Assembly: GCF_026241855.1 (NCBI RefSeq)
Contig: NZ_JAPJDC010000001.1
Span: 992,001-1,056,000 of the forward strand
From: Curtobacterium flaccumfaciens pv. betae
Lineage (GTDB): Bacteria; Actinomycetota; Actinomycetes; Actinomycetales; Microbacteriaceae
Direction: 5' to 3'
Length of the DNA: 64,000 nucleotides
Shown here: piece by piece, positions 17,100-28,446 of the stretch
Layout: every line of letters starts with the position of its first letter
Numbering within the stretch: the first letter of the stretch is position 1
The notes under the pieces: generated by a model
Told to the model about the DNA's origin: nothing
Database searches by the model: none
The model's input: the letters and a program-made list of their open reading frames with translations, nothing else
Position numbers and translations under genes: made by a program

Positions 17100-17894
17100 A
17101 TGAGCGAGACCCTGGTCATCATCCCGACCTACGACGAAGCCGAGAACGTCCGGCCGATCGTCGAGCGCACGTTGGCCGCGACCGACGACTCCGTGCACGT
17201 GCTCGTCGTCGACGACAACTCACCCGACGGCACCGGCGACATCGCGGACGCCATCGCCCGCGAGACCGATCGGGTGCACGTCATGCACCGCACCGTCAAG
17301 GACGGCCTGGGCGGGGCGTACCTGTCCGGTTTCGCGTGGGGTCTGGAACACGGCTACGCCAAGCTCGTCGAGATGGACGCCGACGGCTCCCACCACCCCG
17401 AGTACCTGCCTTGGATGCTCGAGCTCGCGGACTCGAACGACCTGGTGCTCGGCTCCCGGTGGATCAAGGGCGGCAAGGTCGAGAACTGGCCCTGGTACCG
17501 CCTCCTGCTCTCGCGCGGTGGCAACCTGTACACGCGTCTCGCCCTGGGCATCGCGGTGCGCGACGCCACCGGCGGGTTCCGGGTCTTCACGTCGCGGGCG
17601 TTCGAGCGGATCGACCTCGCCGGTGTGGCGTCGAAGGGGTACTGCTTCCAGGTGGACCTGTGCTGGCGTGCACTCGAGGCGGGTCTGCGGGTCGTGGAGA
17701 CGCCGATCACCTTCACCGAGCGGGAGTTCGGCGTCTCGAAGATGAGCGGCAACATCGTGCGCGAGAGCCTGGCGCTCGTGACGAAGTGGGGCATCGACCG
17801 CCGGATCCGCGAGACCCGGTCCCTGCTCAAGGACCACCGCAAGCTGCCCTCGGTGCGGAAGAACGCGCACGCGGTCTCCGACCACGCCGGCTGA
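17100..17894 (+). CDS. Polyprenol monophosphomannose synthase
   Basis: A 264-residue GT2 enzyme of the dolichol-phosphate mannose synthase type, transferring mannose from GDP-mannose to polyprenyl phosphate on the cytoplasmic face. Evidence: IIPTYDEAENV at the start, VVDDNSPDGTGDIA, the DXD motif in VEMDADGSHHPEYL, LGSRWIKGG and DATGGFRVF, followed by the conserved ITFTEREFGVSKMSG end. It has no membrane domain, as in actinobacterial Ppm1 catalytic halves. The product feeds GT-C mannosyltransferases such as the GT39-like protein upstream. AGGAG precedes the ATG. Confidence 0.92.
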   Translation: MSETLVIIPTYDEAENVRPIVERTLAATDDSVHVLVVDDNSPDGTGDIADAIARETDRVHVMHRTVKDGLGGAYLSGFAWGLEHGYAKLVEMDADGSHHPEYLPWMLELADSNDLVLGSRWIKGGKVENWPWYRLLLSRGGNLYTRLALGIAVRDATGGFRVFTSRAFERIDLAGVASKGYCFQVDLCWRALEAGLRVVETPITFTEREFGVSKMSGNIVRESLALVTKWGIDRRIRETRSLLKDHRKLPSVRKNAHAVSDHAG

Positions 17895-17911
17895 GGCTGC
17901 GGACACACGAA

Positions 17912-17958
17912 CGCACGAACGGCGACGGACCCAGGGGTTCGTCGCCGTTCGTGCGTGC
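17912..17958. terminator. Hairpin terminator between convergent genes
   Basis: GCACGAACGGCGACGGA pairs with TCGTCGCCGTTCGTGC around a short loop, closing the polysaccharide locus and facing the end of treZ. Confidence 0.8.
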
Positions 17959-17999
17959 GGAGCTGCGGCTCGCGGTTGGCTCGCGCAGCACGCGGTCGG

Positions 18000-19754
18000 C
18001 TAGCGCAGCACGACCACGCCGCGGCCGCGGAACCGGACGACGCCGGCGTCCACCTCGGTCGCGCCGAAGCCGTAGAGCTCCTCGCCCACGGCGTCGGGCA
18101 CCGGGACCTCGGCTGCGTCGTCGGCGAAGTTCACCACGACGTGCACCGGCGCCACATCGGGGCCGAGCAGCCCGCGGGTGAGCACCAGCCAACGCCGGTC
18201 CTCGCTGAAGCGGACGGCGTTCGCCTCGTAGCGGTGGTCGACGAACGCCTGGTCGGTGCGCCGCAGGGCGATGAGCACCCGGTAGGCACGCAGGATCGCC
18301 GCACCGCGCTCCGAGCTGACGTCGGCCCAGTCGAGCTTGGAGTTGGTGAACGTCGTCGGGTCCTGGGGGTCCGGCACCGCTGACTCGTCCCACCCGTGCT
18401 CGGCGAACTCGGCGATGCGCCCCTCGGCGGTGGCCTTGCCGAGCTCGGGCTCCGGGTGCGAGGTGAAGAACTGCCACGGTGTCGAGGCCGCGAACTCCTC
18501 GCCCATGAACAGCATCGGCGTGAACGGCCCGAGCAGCGTCAGGGCCGCGGCGATCACGAGCCCCTCGTCGTCGAGCGTCGCGGCGAGCCGGTCGCCGGCG
18601 GCGCGGTTGCCGATCTGGTCGTGGTTCTGGTTCGCGACGACCAGGGCCGTCGCGGGGGAGGTCCCGCGGTCGATCGGCCGGCCGTGCCGCTTGCCGCGGA
18701 ACGACGACCAGGTGCCGTCGTGGAAGAAGCCGTCCTCGAGCACCTTCGCCAACGCCGACAGCGGAGCGAAGTCGGCGTAGTAGCCGTTCGTCTCGCCGGT
18801 GAGCGCCACGTGCACGGCGTGGTGGAAGTCGTCCGACCACTGCCCGGCGAGGCCGTACCCGGCGGCCTCGCGCGGCCGGAACATCACCGGGTCGTTGAGG
18901 TCGGACTCCGCGATGAGCGACAGCGGACGCCCGACGAACGACGAGTAGGCGTCGGTCTCGTCGGCCATCGAGGCCAGCACGTGCGGGCGGGTGGTGTCGC
19001 GGATCGCGTGCACGGCGTCGAGCCGGAGCCCGTCGACGTGGTGGTCGCGGAACCACATGCGCACGTTGTCGAGCACGTACCGGCGGACCTCGGGGTGCTC
19101 GACGTTCACCGAGTCACCCCAGGTGTTGCCGAGCCCGGCCAGCAGGTACGGGCCGTACAGCGGCAGGTAGTTGCCGCTCGGACCGAGGTGGTTGTAGACG
19201 ACGTCCTGGATGACCCCGAGCCCCAGCGCGTGCGCGGTGTCGACGAATCGGTCGTAGGCGTCCGGGCCGCCGTACGGGGCGTGCACGGAGAACCAGCCGA
19301 CCCCGTCGTAGCCCCAGTTCCACTCGCCGTTGACGGCGTTGACGGGGAGCAGCTCGACGAACTCGACCCCGAGCTCGACCAGGTGGTCCAGCTTCTGGGC
19401 GGCAGCGTCGAGCGTGCCCTCGGGCGTGTAGGTGCCGACGTGCATCTCGTAGATCACGGCGCCGCGGGCCGGGCGTCCGGTCCACGACTCGTCGGTCCAC
19501 GCGAACCGTGCGGGGTCGACGACCTCGGACGGGCCGTGCACGCCCTCGGGCTGGTAGCGGCTGCGCGGGTCCGGTCGGACCGCGTCGTCGTCGCCGATGC
19601 GGAACCCGTACCGTGCGCCGACGACCGGCATCACGGCGTCGGTGGACCACCAGTCGTCGTCGCCCTTGGTGAGCGGGTACTCGACGTCGTCGACGACGAG
19701 CCGGACCCGGTCCGGCTCGGGCGCCCAGACGGCGTAACGGTCAGGTGCGGTCAT
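18000..19754 (-). CDS. treZ: Malto-oligosyltrehalose trehalohydrolase
   Basis: A GH13 enzyme that releases trehalose from maltooligosyl-trehalose. The 584 residues begin with a carbohydrate-binding-module-48-like beta domain ([17 protein letters not shown]), then the barrel with [15 protein letters not shown], the nucleophile in [11 protein letters not shown] (about 245), the acid in LIAESDLND (about 283) and [13 protein letters not shown]. These are TreZ landmarks. Third gene of glgX-treY-treZ; its ATG overlaps the treY stop by 4 bp. Confidence 0.95.
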   Translation of the reverse strand: MTAPDRYAVWAPEPDRVRLVVDDVEYPLTKGDDDWWSTDAVMPVVGARYGFRIGDDDAVRPDPRSRYQPEGVHGPSEVVDPARFAWTDESWTGRPARGAVIYEMHVGTYTPEGTLDAAAQKLDHLVELGVEFVELLPVNAVNGEWNWGYDGVGWFSVHAPYGGPDAYDRFVDTAHALGLGVIQDVVYNHLGPSGNYLPLYGPYLLAGLGNTWGDSVNVEHPEVRRYVLDNVRMWFRDHHVDGLRLDAVHAIRDTTRPHVLASMADETDAYSSFVGRPLSLIAESDLNDPVMFRPREAAGYGLAGQWSDDFHHAVHVALTGETNGYYADFAPLSALAKVLEDGFFHDGTWSSFRGKRHGRPIDRGTSPATALVVANQNHDQIGNRAAGDRLAATLDDEGLVIAAALTLLGPFTPMLFMGEEFAASTPWQFFTSHPEPELGKATAEGRIAEFAEHGWDESAVPDPQDPTTFTNSKLDWADVSSERGAAILRAYRVLIALRRTDQAFVDHRYEANAVRFSEDRRWLVLTRGLLGPDVAPVHVVVNFADDAAEVPVPDAVGEELYGFGATEVDAGVVRFRGRGVVVLR

Positions 19755-22248
19755 GCGTGACCCTCCAGGATGTCGATCTCGGCCTGCGCGTCGGTCTCGG
19801 TGGCGTCCGGCGTGCGGCCGGCGGCGGGCCGGGAGGCACCGCTCGCGTCGGACACGGCGGTCACCGCGTCGGCGTGGCCGGCTGCACCGACCGCGTCGGC
19901 GGGCACGAGGAGCGCGACCGGGTAGGTGGTGAGCAGGTCGGCCAGCGCGATCCCGCGGTCGGCGGGGACGCGTCGGCCGGTGAGCAGGTCGATGCGCTCG
20001 ACGGGGACGGCGTGCACCAGCGTGTCGCCCCAACCGCCGACGCGGCCGAGGCCGATCGGCAGACGCGTCGCGATCGTCACGGCACCGCCGCGGTCGAACG
20101 CGATGACGTGGTCGGCCGCGCTGCCGGTGGCCTCGAGCTCCAGGTACCGGGTGAACAGCTCCGGGCGGTCCCGACGGATGCGCAGTGCGCGGGTCGTGAC
20201 CAGGAGCTTCGCGGCACCGTCGATGCCGATGGTCGGCAGGTCCTCGGGGCCGTCGTCGTCCGGGCCGTCGAGCTCGGCGAGCACGTGACGCCGCTCGGCG
20301 TAGTCGACCGGACGACGGTTGTCGGGGTCGACGAGCGAGCGGTCCCAAAACTCGGTGCCCTGGTAGACGTCGGGGACGCCCGGGGCGGTGAGCTGGACGA
20401 GCTTCTGGGCGAGACCGTTCGACCACCCGGCGGCGTCGATCTGCTCGTCGAGGGCGTCGAGCACGGCGACCACGTCCGGGTCGTCGAACGCGGCGTCGAC
20501 GATCGCGTGCATCTGCTGCTCGAACGCCTCGTCGGGCTCGGTCCAGGTGGTGCTGTCACCGGCTTCGCGGGAGGCCTTCTCGGCGTACGCGTGCAGACGC
20601 TCACGGCTCGCGGGTCGGGCGCCGACGATCGCCTGCCAGAGCAGGTCGGCGAACACGCGGTCCTGCAACGGCACGAGCGACTGCAGACGCTCGAGGGTGG
20701 CGGCCCACTCGTCACCGAGCTCGGCCAGCACGGCGATGCGGGCGCGGGTGTCCTCGCTGCGCTTTGTGTCGTGCGTGGTGAGCGTCGTCATGGTGTGCGG
20801 CCAGCTGCCGAGCCGTTCGCGCTGGGCCCGGTGGAAGTCCGCGACCGAGACCGCGAAGACGCTCGGGTCGCCGCCGACCTCGCTCAGGGACGACAGGCGC
20901 GAGGTGCGGTAGAACGCCGTGTCCTCGACACCCTTCGCCATCACCATGCCGCTGGTCTGCTGCAGTCGGACCGCCGCGGCGTCCGTCGGGTCGACGAGTG
21001 CCGGTGCGATCCGGTCGATGACGTCGTCGAGGTCCGGGCGGGCCTCGACGGCGCGCTCGAGCGCGGTGATGAGATGGTGGGCGCCCTCGGGCAGGTACGT
21101 GCGGTACACGTCGAACGAGGCCACGATCTCGGCGACCGCGTCGACGATCCGCTCGTGCGTGATCGTCTCCGTCACGGCGCTCGGTGCGAGCAGGCGTGCG
21201 AGCCGCTCGACCTCGCTGCCGAGGATGCCGTCCGCGATGCCCCGTCGGGTGTCGTGCGTGAGCTGCTGCCAGTCGGTCGGTTCGGCGCCCGACGCCGCGG
21301 TCAGCGCCTGCTCGCCCGCGGGGTCGACGAACACGCGGTCGAGCACCCCGAGGGCGTCGTACCCGGTGGTGCCGTCGACCGGCCACGAACTCGGCAGCTG
21401 CTCGCCCGGCTCGAGGATCTTCTCGACGAGGGTGTAGGCCCCGCCGGTCAGCTCCGCCAGGTCCTGCAGGTAGCCCGCCGGGTCGTACAGCCCGTCCGGG
21501 TGGTCGATGCGCAGGCCGTCGACGAGTCCGTCGCGGAACCAGCCGCCGATGACCCCGTGCGAGGCCGCGAAGACCTCGGGCTCCTCGACGCGGATCGCCG
21601 CGAGGGTGTTCACCGCGAAGAACCGGCGGTAGTTCAGGTCGTGGTCGGCGCGCTTCCAGTGCACGAACGCGTAGTGCTGGCGGTCGTGCACGGTCTCGAC
21701 GGTGTCGCCGTCGTAAACCGTTCCGGGGGCGGTCGGGTAGGCGGTCTCGCCGACGCGGAGCACCGGGCGCTCGGCGTCGGACGTGTCGAGCGTGACCGCC
21801 TCGAGCAGCCGGTCGTCGAGCACGGGGACGCGGAGCTTGCCGTCGCCGGCTTCCCAGTCCACGTCGAAGGCCCAGGCCACGGGGGAGCCCTGCCCGAGTT
21901 CGAGCAGGGACCACCACCACGGGTTCGACTCGGGGGTCGCGACGCCGACGTGGTTCGGCACCACGTCGACGATGACCCCGAGGCCGACGGCGTGCGCGGC
22001 CTCGGCCAACGCCCGCATCGCCTGGTCGCCGCCACGGTCGGTGTCGACCCGCGTGTGGTCGACCACGTCGTAGCCGTGGTTCGACCCGGACTCGGCCTGC
22101 AGCACCGGCGACAGGTACAGCCAGTCGGCGCCGAGGTCGTGCACGTAGTCGACCAGGTCGCGTGCGGCATCGAGGTCGAAGTCGGCCGAGACCTGCAGCC
22201 GGTAGGTCGATGCGGGGACGCGGTTCGCGGCGCCGGGCGTTCCGGCGG

Positions 22249-22252
<4 letters not shown>
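19751..22252 (-). CDS. treY: Malto-oligosyltrehalose synthase
   Basis: GH13 intramolecular transglucosylase that converts the reducing-end alpha-1,4 bond of a maltodextrin to the alpha,alpha-1,1 bond of trehalose. The 833 residues open with [20 protein letters not shown] and show [31 protein letters not shown], the nucleophile region [15 protein letters not shown] and [12 protein letters not shown], all typical of TreY. Length is at the family norm. Overlaps both neighbours by 4 bp, so the three enzymes are translationally coupled. Confidence 0.96.
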
Positions 22253-24480
<2,228 letters not shown>

Positions 24481-24595
24481 ACGGTCCTCCAGGTGTGGGT
24501 GCGGCCAACATATCGGCGGCGCTCGTCCGCGTCCGCAGACAAGGCCCAGCTGTGGATGCGTGATGCGCCCCGCGGCCTGTGGAGGAACGGACGAG

Positions 24596-24601
24596 TAGCG
24601 T
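24596..24601 (+). promoter_or_regulatory. -10 box TAGCGT, probable leaderless start
   Basis: TAGCGT lies exactly 7 nt before the ATG at 24609. Confidence 0.45.
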
Positions 24602-24608
24602 CGCGCGC

Positions 24609-24929
24609 ATGGCCAACATCGTCTCGAAGATCGCAGACCAGGTCCGCCCGCTCGGGGTCTCCACGAACTACGGAGAACCCGTCGAGGTCGGCGACCAGAC
24701 CCTCATCCCCGTGTCCGTCAGCTGGTTCGGCTTCGGAGGCGGCGGGGACGACGAGAACGGTGGCGGCGGTGGCGGCGGCCTGTCGGCCCCCGTCGGCGCC
24801 TACGTCCGCCGCCCGGGCAAGGACCTCGTGTTTGAGCCGAACCCGATCTCGCTGATCGTCGTCGGCATCCCCTTCGTGTGGGTGGCCGGGCGTGTCCTCC
24901 GCAAGCTGGTGCGTGCGCTCAAGAAATGA
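24609..24929 (+). CDS. GerW/YtfJ-like small protein
   Basis: A 106-residue protein of the sporulation-protein YtfJ/GerW type (PF09579): VSKIADQVRPLGVSTNYGEP, VEVGDQTLIPVSVSWFGFGG, a Gly/Asp-rich loop, then GAYVRRPGKDLVFEPNP and a hydrophobic stretch ISLIVVGIPFVWVAG that may insert in or lie along the membrane. In Bacillus the homologue is a spore germination protein, but homologues are widespread in non-sporulating actinobacteria, where the role is unknown. Probably transcribed leaderless. Followed by a palindromic terminator. Confidence 0.75.
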   Translation: MANIVSKIADQVRPLGVSTNYGEPVEVGDQTLIPVSVSWFGFGGGGDDENGGGGGGGLSAPVGAYVRRPGKDLVFEPNPISLIVVGIPFVWVAGRVLRKLVRALKK

Positions 24930-24941
24930 GCACCTGACGCA

Positions 24942-24979
24942 ACGGGAGGCCCGTGGCGACGCCGCCACGGGCCTCCCGT
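24942..24979. terminator. Palindromic terminator (GGGAGGCCCG type)
   Basis: Arms ACGGGAGGCCCGTGGCG and its complement around a 4-nt loop, directly after the GerW-like gene. Same stem family as 4455 and 9774. Confidence 0.78.
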
Positions 24980-25003
24980 CCGTCACGCGGTCGCGACCGC
25001 GTC

Positions 25004-25009
25004 TAGACT
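25004..25009 (+). promoter_or_regulatory. -10 box for the thiamine transport operon
   Basis: TAGACT just before the riboswitch, in the right place for transcription to begin at its 5' edge. No clear -35 is visible. Confidence 0.45.
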
Positions 25010-25016
25010 GCTGGCA

Positions 25017-25107
25017 CACACACGGGAGTCCGGGACCGCCGGGCTGAGAGGGAGCGATCGGCGCTCCGACCGTCGAACCTGATCCGGATCATGCCGGCGC
25101 AGGGAGG
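25017..25107 (+). promoter_or_regulatory. TPP riboswitch (THI element)
   Basis: The conserved thi-box segments are present in order: CGGGAGTCCGGGA, GGGCTGAGAGGGAGC, a variable P3 hairpin (CGATCGGCGCTCC), then GACCGTCGAACCTGATCCGG and ATCATGCCGGCGCAGGGAGG. It binds thiamine pyrophosphate. The last element runs into the GGGAGGAG ribosome binding site of ykoE, so control by hiding the ribosome binding site is likely. No separate terminator hairpin is seen between it and the gene. Confidence 0.95.
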
Positions 25108-25117
25108 AGTCAGCAGC

Positions 25118-25756
25118 ATGCCTTCAGGCACGTCCACAACCGTCACCACCGCTCCGCGGCGATCGCTGCGTTGGCGGGTCGTCGACATCGTCGTCGCGAG
25201 TGTCCTCGCGGTGGCCCTCGGAGTCGTCTTCCGGCTCTGGGAGTTCGGCTACGAGCCCATCAGCGCCGTCATGGACCTCGTGCTCCCCGGCACGAAGGCC
25301 CTGTTCGGCGGGGTCTGGCTGCTCGCCGGACCGATCGTCGCGATCGTCGTCCGCAAGCCCGGCGCCGCGCTCTACGGCGAGATGGTCGCCGCCTCGGTCG
25401 AGGCGTTGTTCGGCACCCAGTGGGGATGGCTCACGCTCGAGGCCGGGCTCGTCCAGGGCCTCGGCGCCGAGATCGTCCTCGCGCTGTTCCTGTACCGCGT
25501 CTACCGCCTGCCGGTCGTCGTGCTCGCCGGTGCCGCGGCCGGACTCGCGCTCGGCATCAACGACACCGTCCTCTGGTACCCGGGGCTCGACGTCGCCTTC
25601 AAGGTCGTCTACGTGATCTGTGCGGTCATCTCCGGTGCCGTGATCGCGGGGGCGGGCTCGTGGCTGATCGTCCGGGCTCTCGCCCGCACCGGGGTGCTGT
25701 CGTCCTTCGCGGCCGGCCGTGAGCACAGCCGCCGCGAGCCCCGCGCCCTGGTGTGA
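25118..25756 (+). CDS. YkoE-like thiamine/HMP ECF transporter S component
   Basis: A 212-residue membrane protein with about six helices, the substrate-binding S component of an energy-coupling-factor vitamin transporter. It opens with RRSLRWRVVDIVVASVLAVALGVVFRLWEFGYEP and shows GALYGEMVAASVEALFGTQWG, typical of YkoE. The TPP riboswitch fixes the substrate as thiamine or its hydroxymethylpyrimidine precursor. I chose the ATG at 25118, which has GGGAGGAG about 8 nt upstream; an in-frame ATG at 25091 lies inside the riboswitch core. Overlaps the next gene by 4 bp (GTGA). Confidence 0.92.
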   Translation: MPSGTSTTVTTAPRRSLRWRVVDIVVASVLAVALGVVFRLWEFGYEPISAVMDLVLPGTKALFGGVWLLAGPIVAIVVRKPGAALYGEMVAASVEALFGTQWGWLTLEAGLVQGLGAEIVLALFLYRVYRLPVVVLAGAAAGLALGINDTVLWYPGLDVAFKVVYVICAVISGAVIAGAGSWLIVRALARTGVLSSFAAGREHSRREPRALV

Positions 25757-28446
25757 CCGTGCGCGCTCCGTCGGCGACGTCCCCTTCCACCGGCGGCGAC
25801 GCCGGCGCAGGTGGCGGCGTCCGCGGGGCGCGGATCGTGTTCCGTGGCTGGGGCTGGCGGTACCCGGAGCGAGACGCCTGGGCCGTCCGTGACGTCGACC
25901 TGACCGTCGAGCCGGGGGAGCGGGTCGCCGTCGTCGGGCCGTCCGGTGCCGGCAAGTCGACGCTCCTGCGAGCGGTCGCCGGCGTGCTGCCCGACGAGCC
26001 CGACGCCACCGACGACACCGCTGCTTCGGTGCAGGGGACACTCCTGGTCGACGAGGCCGACCCCCGCGCGGTCCGCGGGCGTGTCGGTCTCGTCATGCAG
26101 GACCCCGAGGCACACACCGTGATGTCCCGCGTCGGCGACGACGTGGCCTTCGGCTGCGAGAACGCCGGCGTCCCGCGCGACGAGACCTGGGACCGGGTGC
26201 GGACGGCGCTCGACGTCGTCGGCCTCGACCTGCCGCTCGACCGTTCCACCGCGCAGCTGTCCGGTGGGCAGCGGCAGCGGTTGGCGCTCGCGGGCGTGCT
26301 CGCGATGCGGCCGGGTGCGCTCGTGCTCGACGAACCCTGCGCGAACCTCGACCCGGACGGCGTGGCGCAGGTGCACGACGCCGTCCGGGCACTGCTCGAC
26401 GAGACCGGAGCGACGCTGCTCGTGGTGGAGCACCGGATCGGCACCTGGCTGGACCTGGTCGATCGGCTCGTGCTGCTCGAACCAGGCGGCGGCGTGGTCG
26501 CGGACGGCCCGCCGGCCCGGGTGCTGGCGGACCACGGCGAGGCGCTCACGGCGGCCGGGGTCTGGGTGCCCGGTGCCGAGCCGGCGCGTGGTTCGGCTCG
26601 GCGGCTGCGGCGTGCGCTCGGACGAGCGGGCGAAATGCCCGGAGCGTCCGGCGGGGCGACCGCGGCATTCCGCCCGCTCGGCGAGGGAGAGCGCGGCGAG
26701 GGGGCGCTCGACGAGGGAGCGCGTGAGATGACGTCGCGCGGACGAGCGGGCGAAATGCCCGGGACGTCCGGCGGGGCGACCGCGGCATTCCGCCCGCTCG
26801 GCGAGGGGGAGCGCAGCGAGGGAGAGCCCAGCGAGGGAGAGCTCGGCGAGGAGGCGGCGGTGCTGCTCGAAGCCCGGGGGCTCGGCACGGCCCGGGGGAA
26901 GCAGTCGGTCGGGAACGGCATCGACCTCGGGCTCCGGGCAGGGCAGGTCCTCGCGGTCACCGGCCCGAACGGCGTCGGCAAGTCGACGCTCGGGCTCACC
27001 CTCGCGGGCCTGCTGGCACCGGCCGCCGGCGAGCTCGACGCCACCGACACCCTCGCCGACGGTCTCGGCGCAGCGCCGCACACCTGGACGAGCCGCCAAC
27101 TCGCCGCCCGGGTCGGCACGGTGTTCCAGGACCCCGAGCACCAGTTCGTCGCCCGCTCCGTCCGCGAGGAGATCGAGGCCGGCCCCCGAGCACTCGATGC
27201 GCCTGACGCCGCCGAACGAGCCACCGCGCTGCTCGACGAGTTCGGGCTGGCACACCTGGCCGACGCCAACCCGTTCACCCTGTCCGGGGGCGAACAACGA
27301 CGACTCGCGATCGCCTCGGTCATCGCCGCCCGGCCGCCGGTCGTCGTGCTCGACGAACCGACCTCCGGGCAGGACCGAGCCACGTGGCAGGCCGTCGTCG
27401 GGCGGCTCGGGGCCCTGGCTGACGCCGGCTCCGCGGTGGTGGCGGTCACCCACGACCGCGATCTCATCCGGGCACTCGACGCCGACGAGGTCGTGCTCGG
27501 GCCGGACGGCGCCCGGACCGTTGGGCGCGACCAGGGGCCGTCGGTCGCGACCGCCCTGGAGACGGGACCGACAGCCGGACGCCGCCCCGGGCCTCCAGAC
27601 CGGACCGACACGGACGACCGGACGGACGCGGCGGACGCGGCGGATGCGGCGGACGGAACCGACCGAACGGACCCGGCGCGACGACCGCTGCCGGCCCGCG
27701 CGACCGGCATCCCCGGCGTCCAGCCGGTCGCGTCACTGATCGGTGTGCTCGCCCTCGGCGTCTGCCTGGTGCTCAGTCTCGACGTCGTCTCCGCCGCCGT
27801 CGCCCTGGCGCTCGAACTCGCTCTGCTGCCGCTCCTGCGCCTGCCGGTCCGGACCCTGCTGCTCCGACTCGCACCGGTGCTCGTCGCGGTGCCGCTGACG
27901 GCGGTGAGCATCGCGCTGTACGGCAGGCCCTCGGGTCGGGAGTGGTTCGACCTCGGGTTCGCGCACGTCACCGACGGGTCGCTCACACTCGCGTTGGCGA
28001 CGGCACTCCGGGTCCTCGCGGTGGGCGTGCCGGCCATCGCGCTCTTCGTACGGGTCGACCCGACCGACCTGGCCGACGGGCTCGCGCAGGTGCTCCGGCT
28101 GCCCGCGCGGTTCGTGCTCGGAGCGCTCGCCGCCGTCCGGATGATGACCTTGCTCGTCGACGACTGGCGACAGCTCGCGATGGCCCGGCGCGCCCGAGGA
28201 CTCGCCGACTCCGGACGGCTCCGCCGCGGAGCGACCATGGCGTTCGCGCTGCTCGTGCTCGCGCTGCGCCGGGCGACGACGTTGGCGGTGGCGATGGAGT
28301 CACGGGGGTTCGGTGCTCCCGGACGGCGGACCTGGGCGCGGGTCGCGCGGTTCGCCGGGCCGGAGTGGGCGATGGTGGCTGTGCTGGTCGGCATCGGCGT
28401 GGTGTCGATCGCCGTCGCGGTGAGCGTGGGGACGTGGCGTGCCTGA
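25753..28446 (+). CDS. Fused ECF transporter ATPase-ATPase-EcfT (YkoD-YkoC type)
   Basis: An 897-residue fusion of the energising module for YkoE. ATPase 1: Walker A GPSGAGKST (62-70), signature LSGGQRQRLALAG, Walker B LVLDEPCANLD. ATPase 2: Walker A GPNGVGKST (about 404-412), signature LSGGEQRRLAIAS, Walker B VVLDEPTSGQD. From about residue 650, after an acidic Asp/Thr/Ala linker, comes the EcfT membrane domain, with RMMTLLVDDWRQLAMARRARG holding the coupling Ala-Arg-Gly motif. The linker between the ATPases (about 291-370) is made of two in-frame copies of the family A palindrome, each translated as RAGEMPG...AAFRPLGEGE, so it is a recent expansion. In Bacillus, ATPase and T subunits are separate genes. 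Confidence 0.93.
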   Translation: MTVRAPSATSPSTGGDAGAGGGVRGARIVFRGWGWRYPERDAWAVRDVDLTVEPGERVAVVGPSGAGKSTLLRAVAGVLPDEPDATDDTAASVQGTLLVDEADPRAVRGRVGLVMQDPEAHTVMSRVGDDVAFGCENAGVPRDETWDRVRTALDVVGLDLPLDRSTAQLSGGQRQRLALAGVLAMRPGALVLDEPCANLDPDGVAQVHDAVRALLDETGATLLVVEHRIGTWLDLVDRLVLLEPGGGVVADGPPARVLADHGEALTAAGVWVPGAEPARGSARRLRRALGRAGEMPGASGGATAAFRPLGEGERGEGALDEGAREMTSRGRAGEMPGTSGGATAAFRPLGEGERSEGEPSEGELGEEAAVLLEARGLGTARGKQSVGNGIDLGLRAGQVLAVTGPNGVGKSTLGLTLAGLLAPAAGELDATDTLADGLGAAPHTWTSRQLAARVGTVFQDPEHQFVARSVREEIEAGPRALDAPDAAERATALLDEFGLAHLADANPFTLSGGEQRRLAIASVIAARPPVVVLDEPTSGQDRATWQAVVGRLGALADAGSAVVAVTHDRDLIRALDADEVVLGPDGARTVGRDQGPSVATALETGPTAGRRPGPPDRTDTDDRTDAADAADAADGTDRTDPARRPLPARATGIPGVQPVASLIGVLALGVCLVLSLDVVSAAVALALELALLPLLRLPVRTLLLRLAPVLVAVPLTAVSIALYGRPSGREWFDLGFAHVTDGSLTLALATALRVLAVGVPAIALFVRVDPTDLADGLAQVLRLPARFVLGALAAVRMMTLLVDDWRQLAMARRARGLADSGRLRRGATMAFALLVLALRRATTLAVAMESRGFGAPGRRTWARVARFAGPEWAMVAVLVGIGVVSIAVAVSVGTWRA
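26623..26680. repeat. Family A palindromic element, copy 8, inside a coding sequence
   Basis: 58 bp with full arms (CGAGCGGGCGAAATGCC and GGCATTCCGCCCGCTCG), in frame in the inter-ATPase linker of the ECF fusion gene. Confidence 0.92.
26743..26800. repeat. Family A palindromic element, copy 9, inside a coding sequence
   Basis: Exactly 120 bp after copy 8 and differing from it at about three positions. The flanking GCGAGGGAGAGCGC-like sequence is repeated too, so a segment of at least 80 bp was duplicated in frame. Confidence 0.92.

Noticed and set aside
25091..25117. Upstream ATG at 25091 as the start of ykoE
   Set aside because: It lies in the conserved core of the TPP riboswitch; the ATG at 25118 has the ribosome binding site and the homologous N-terminus.
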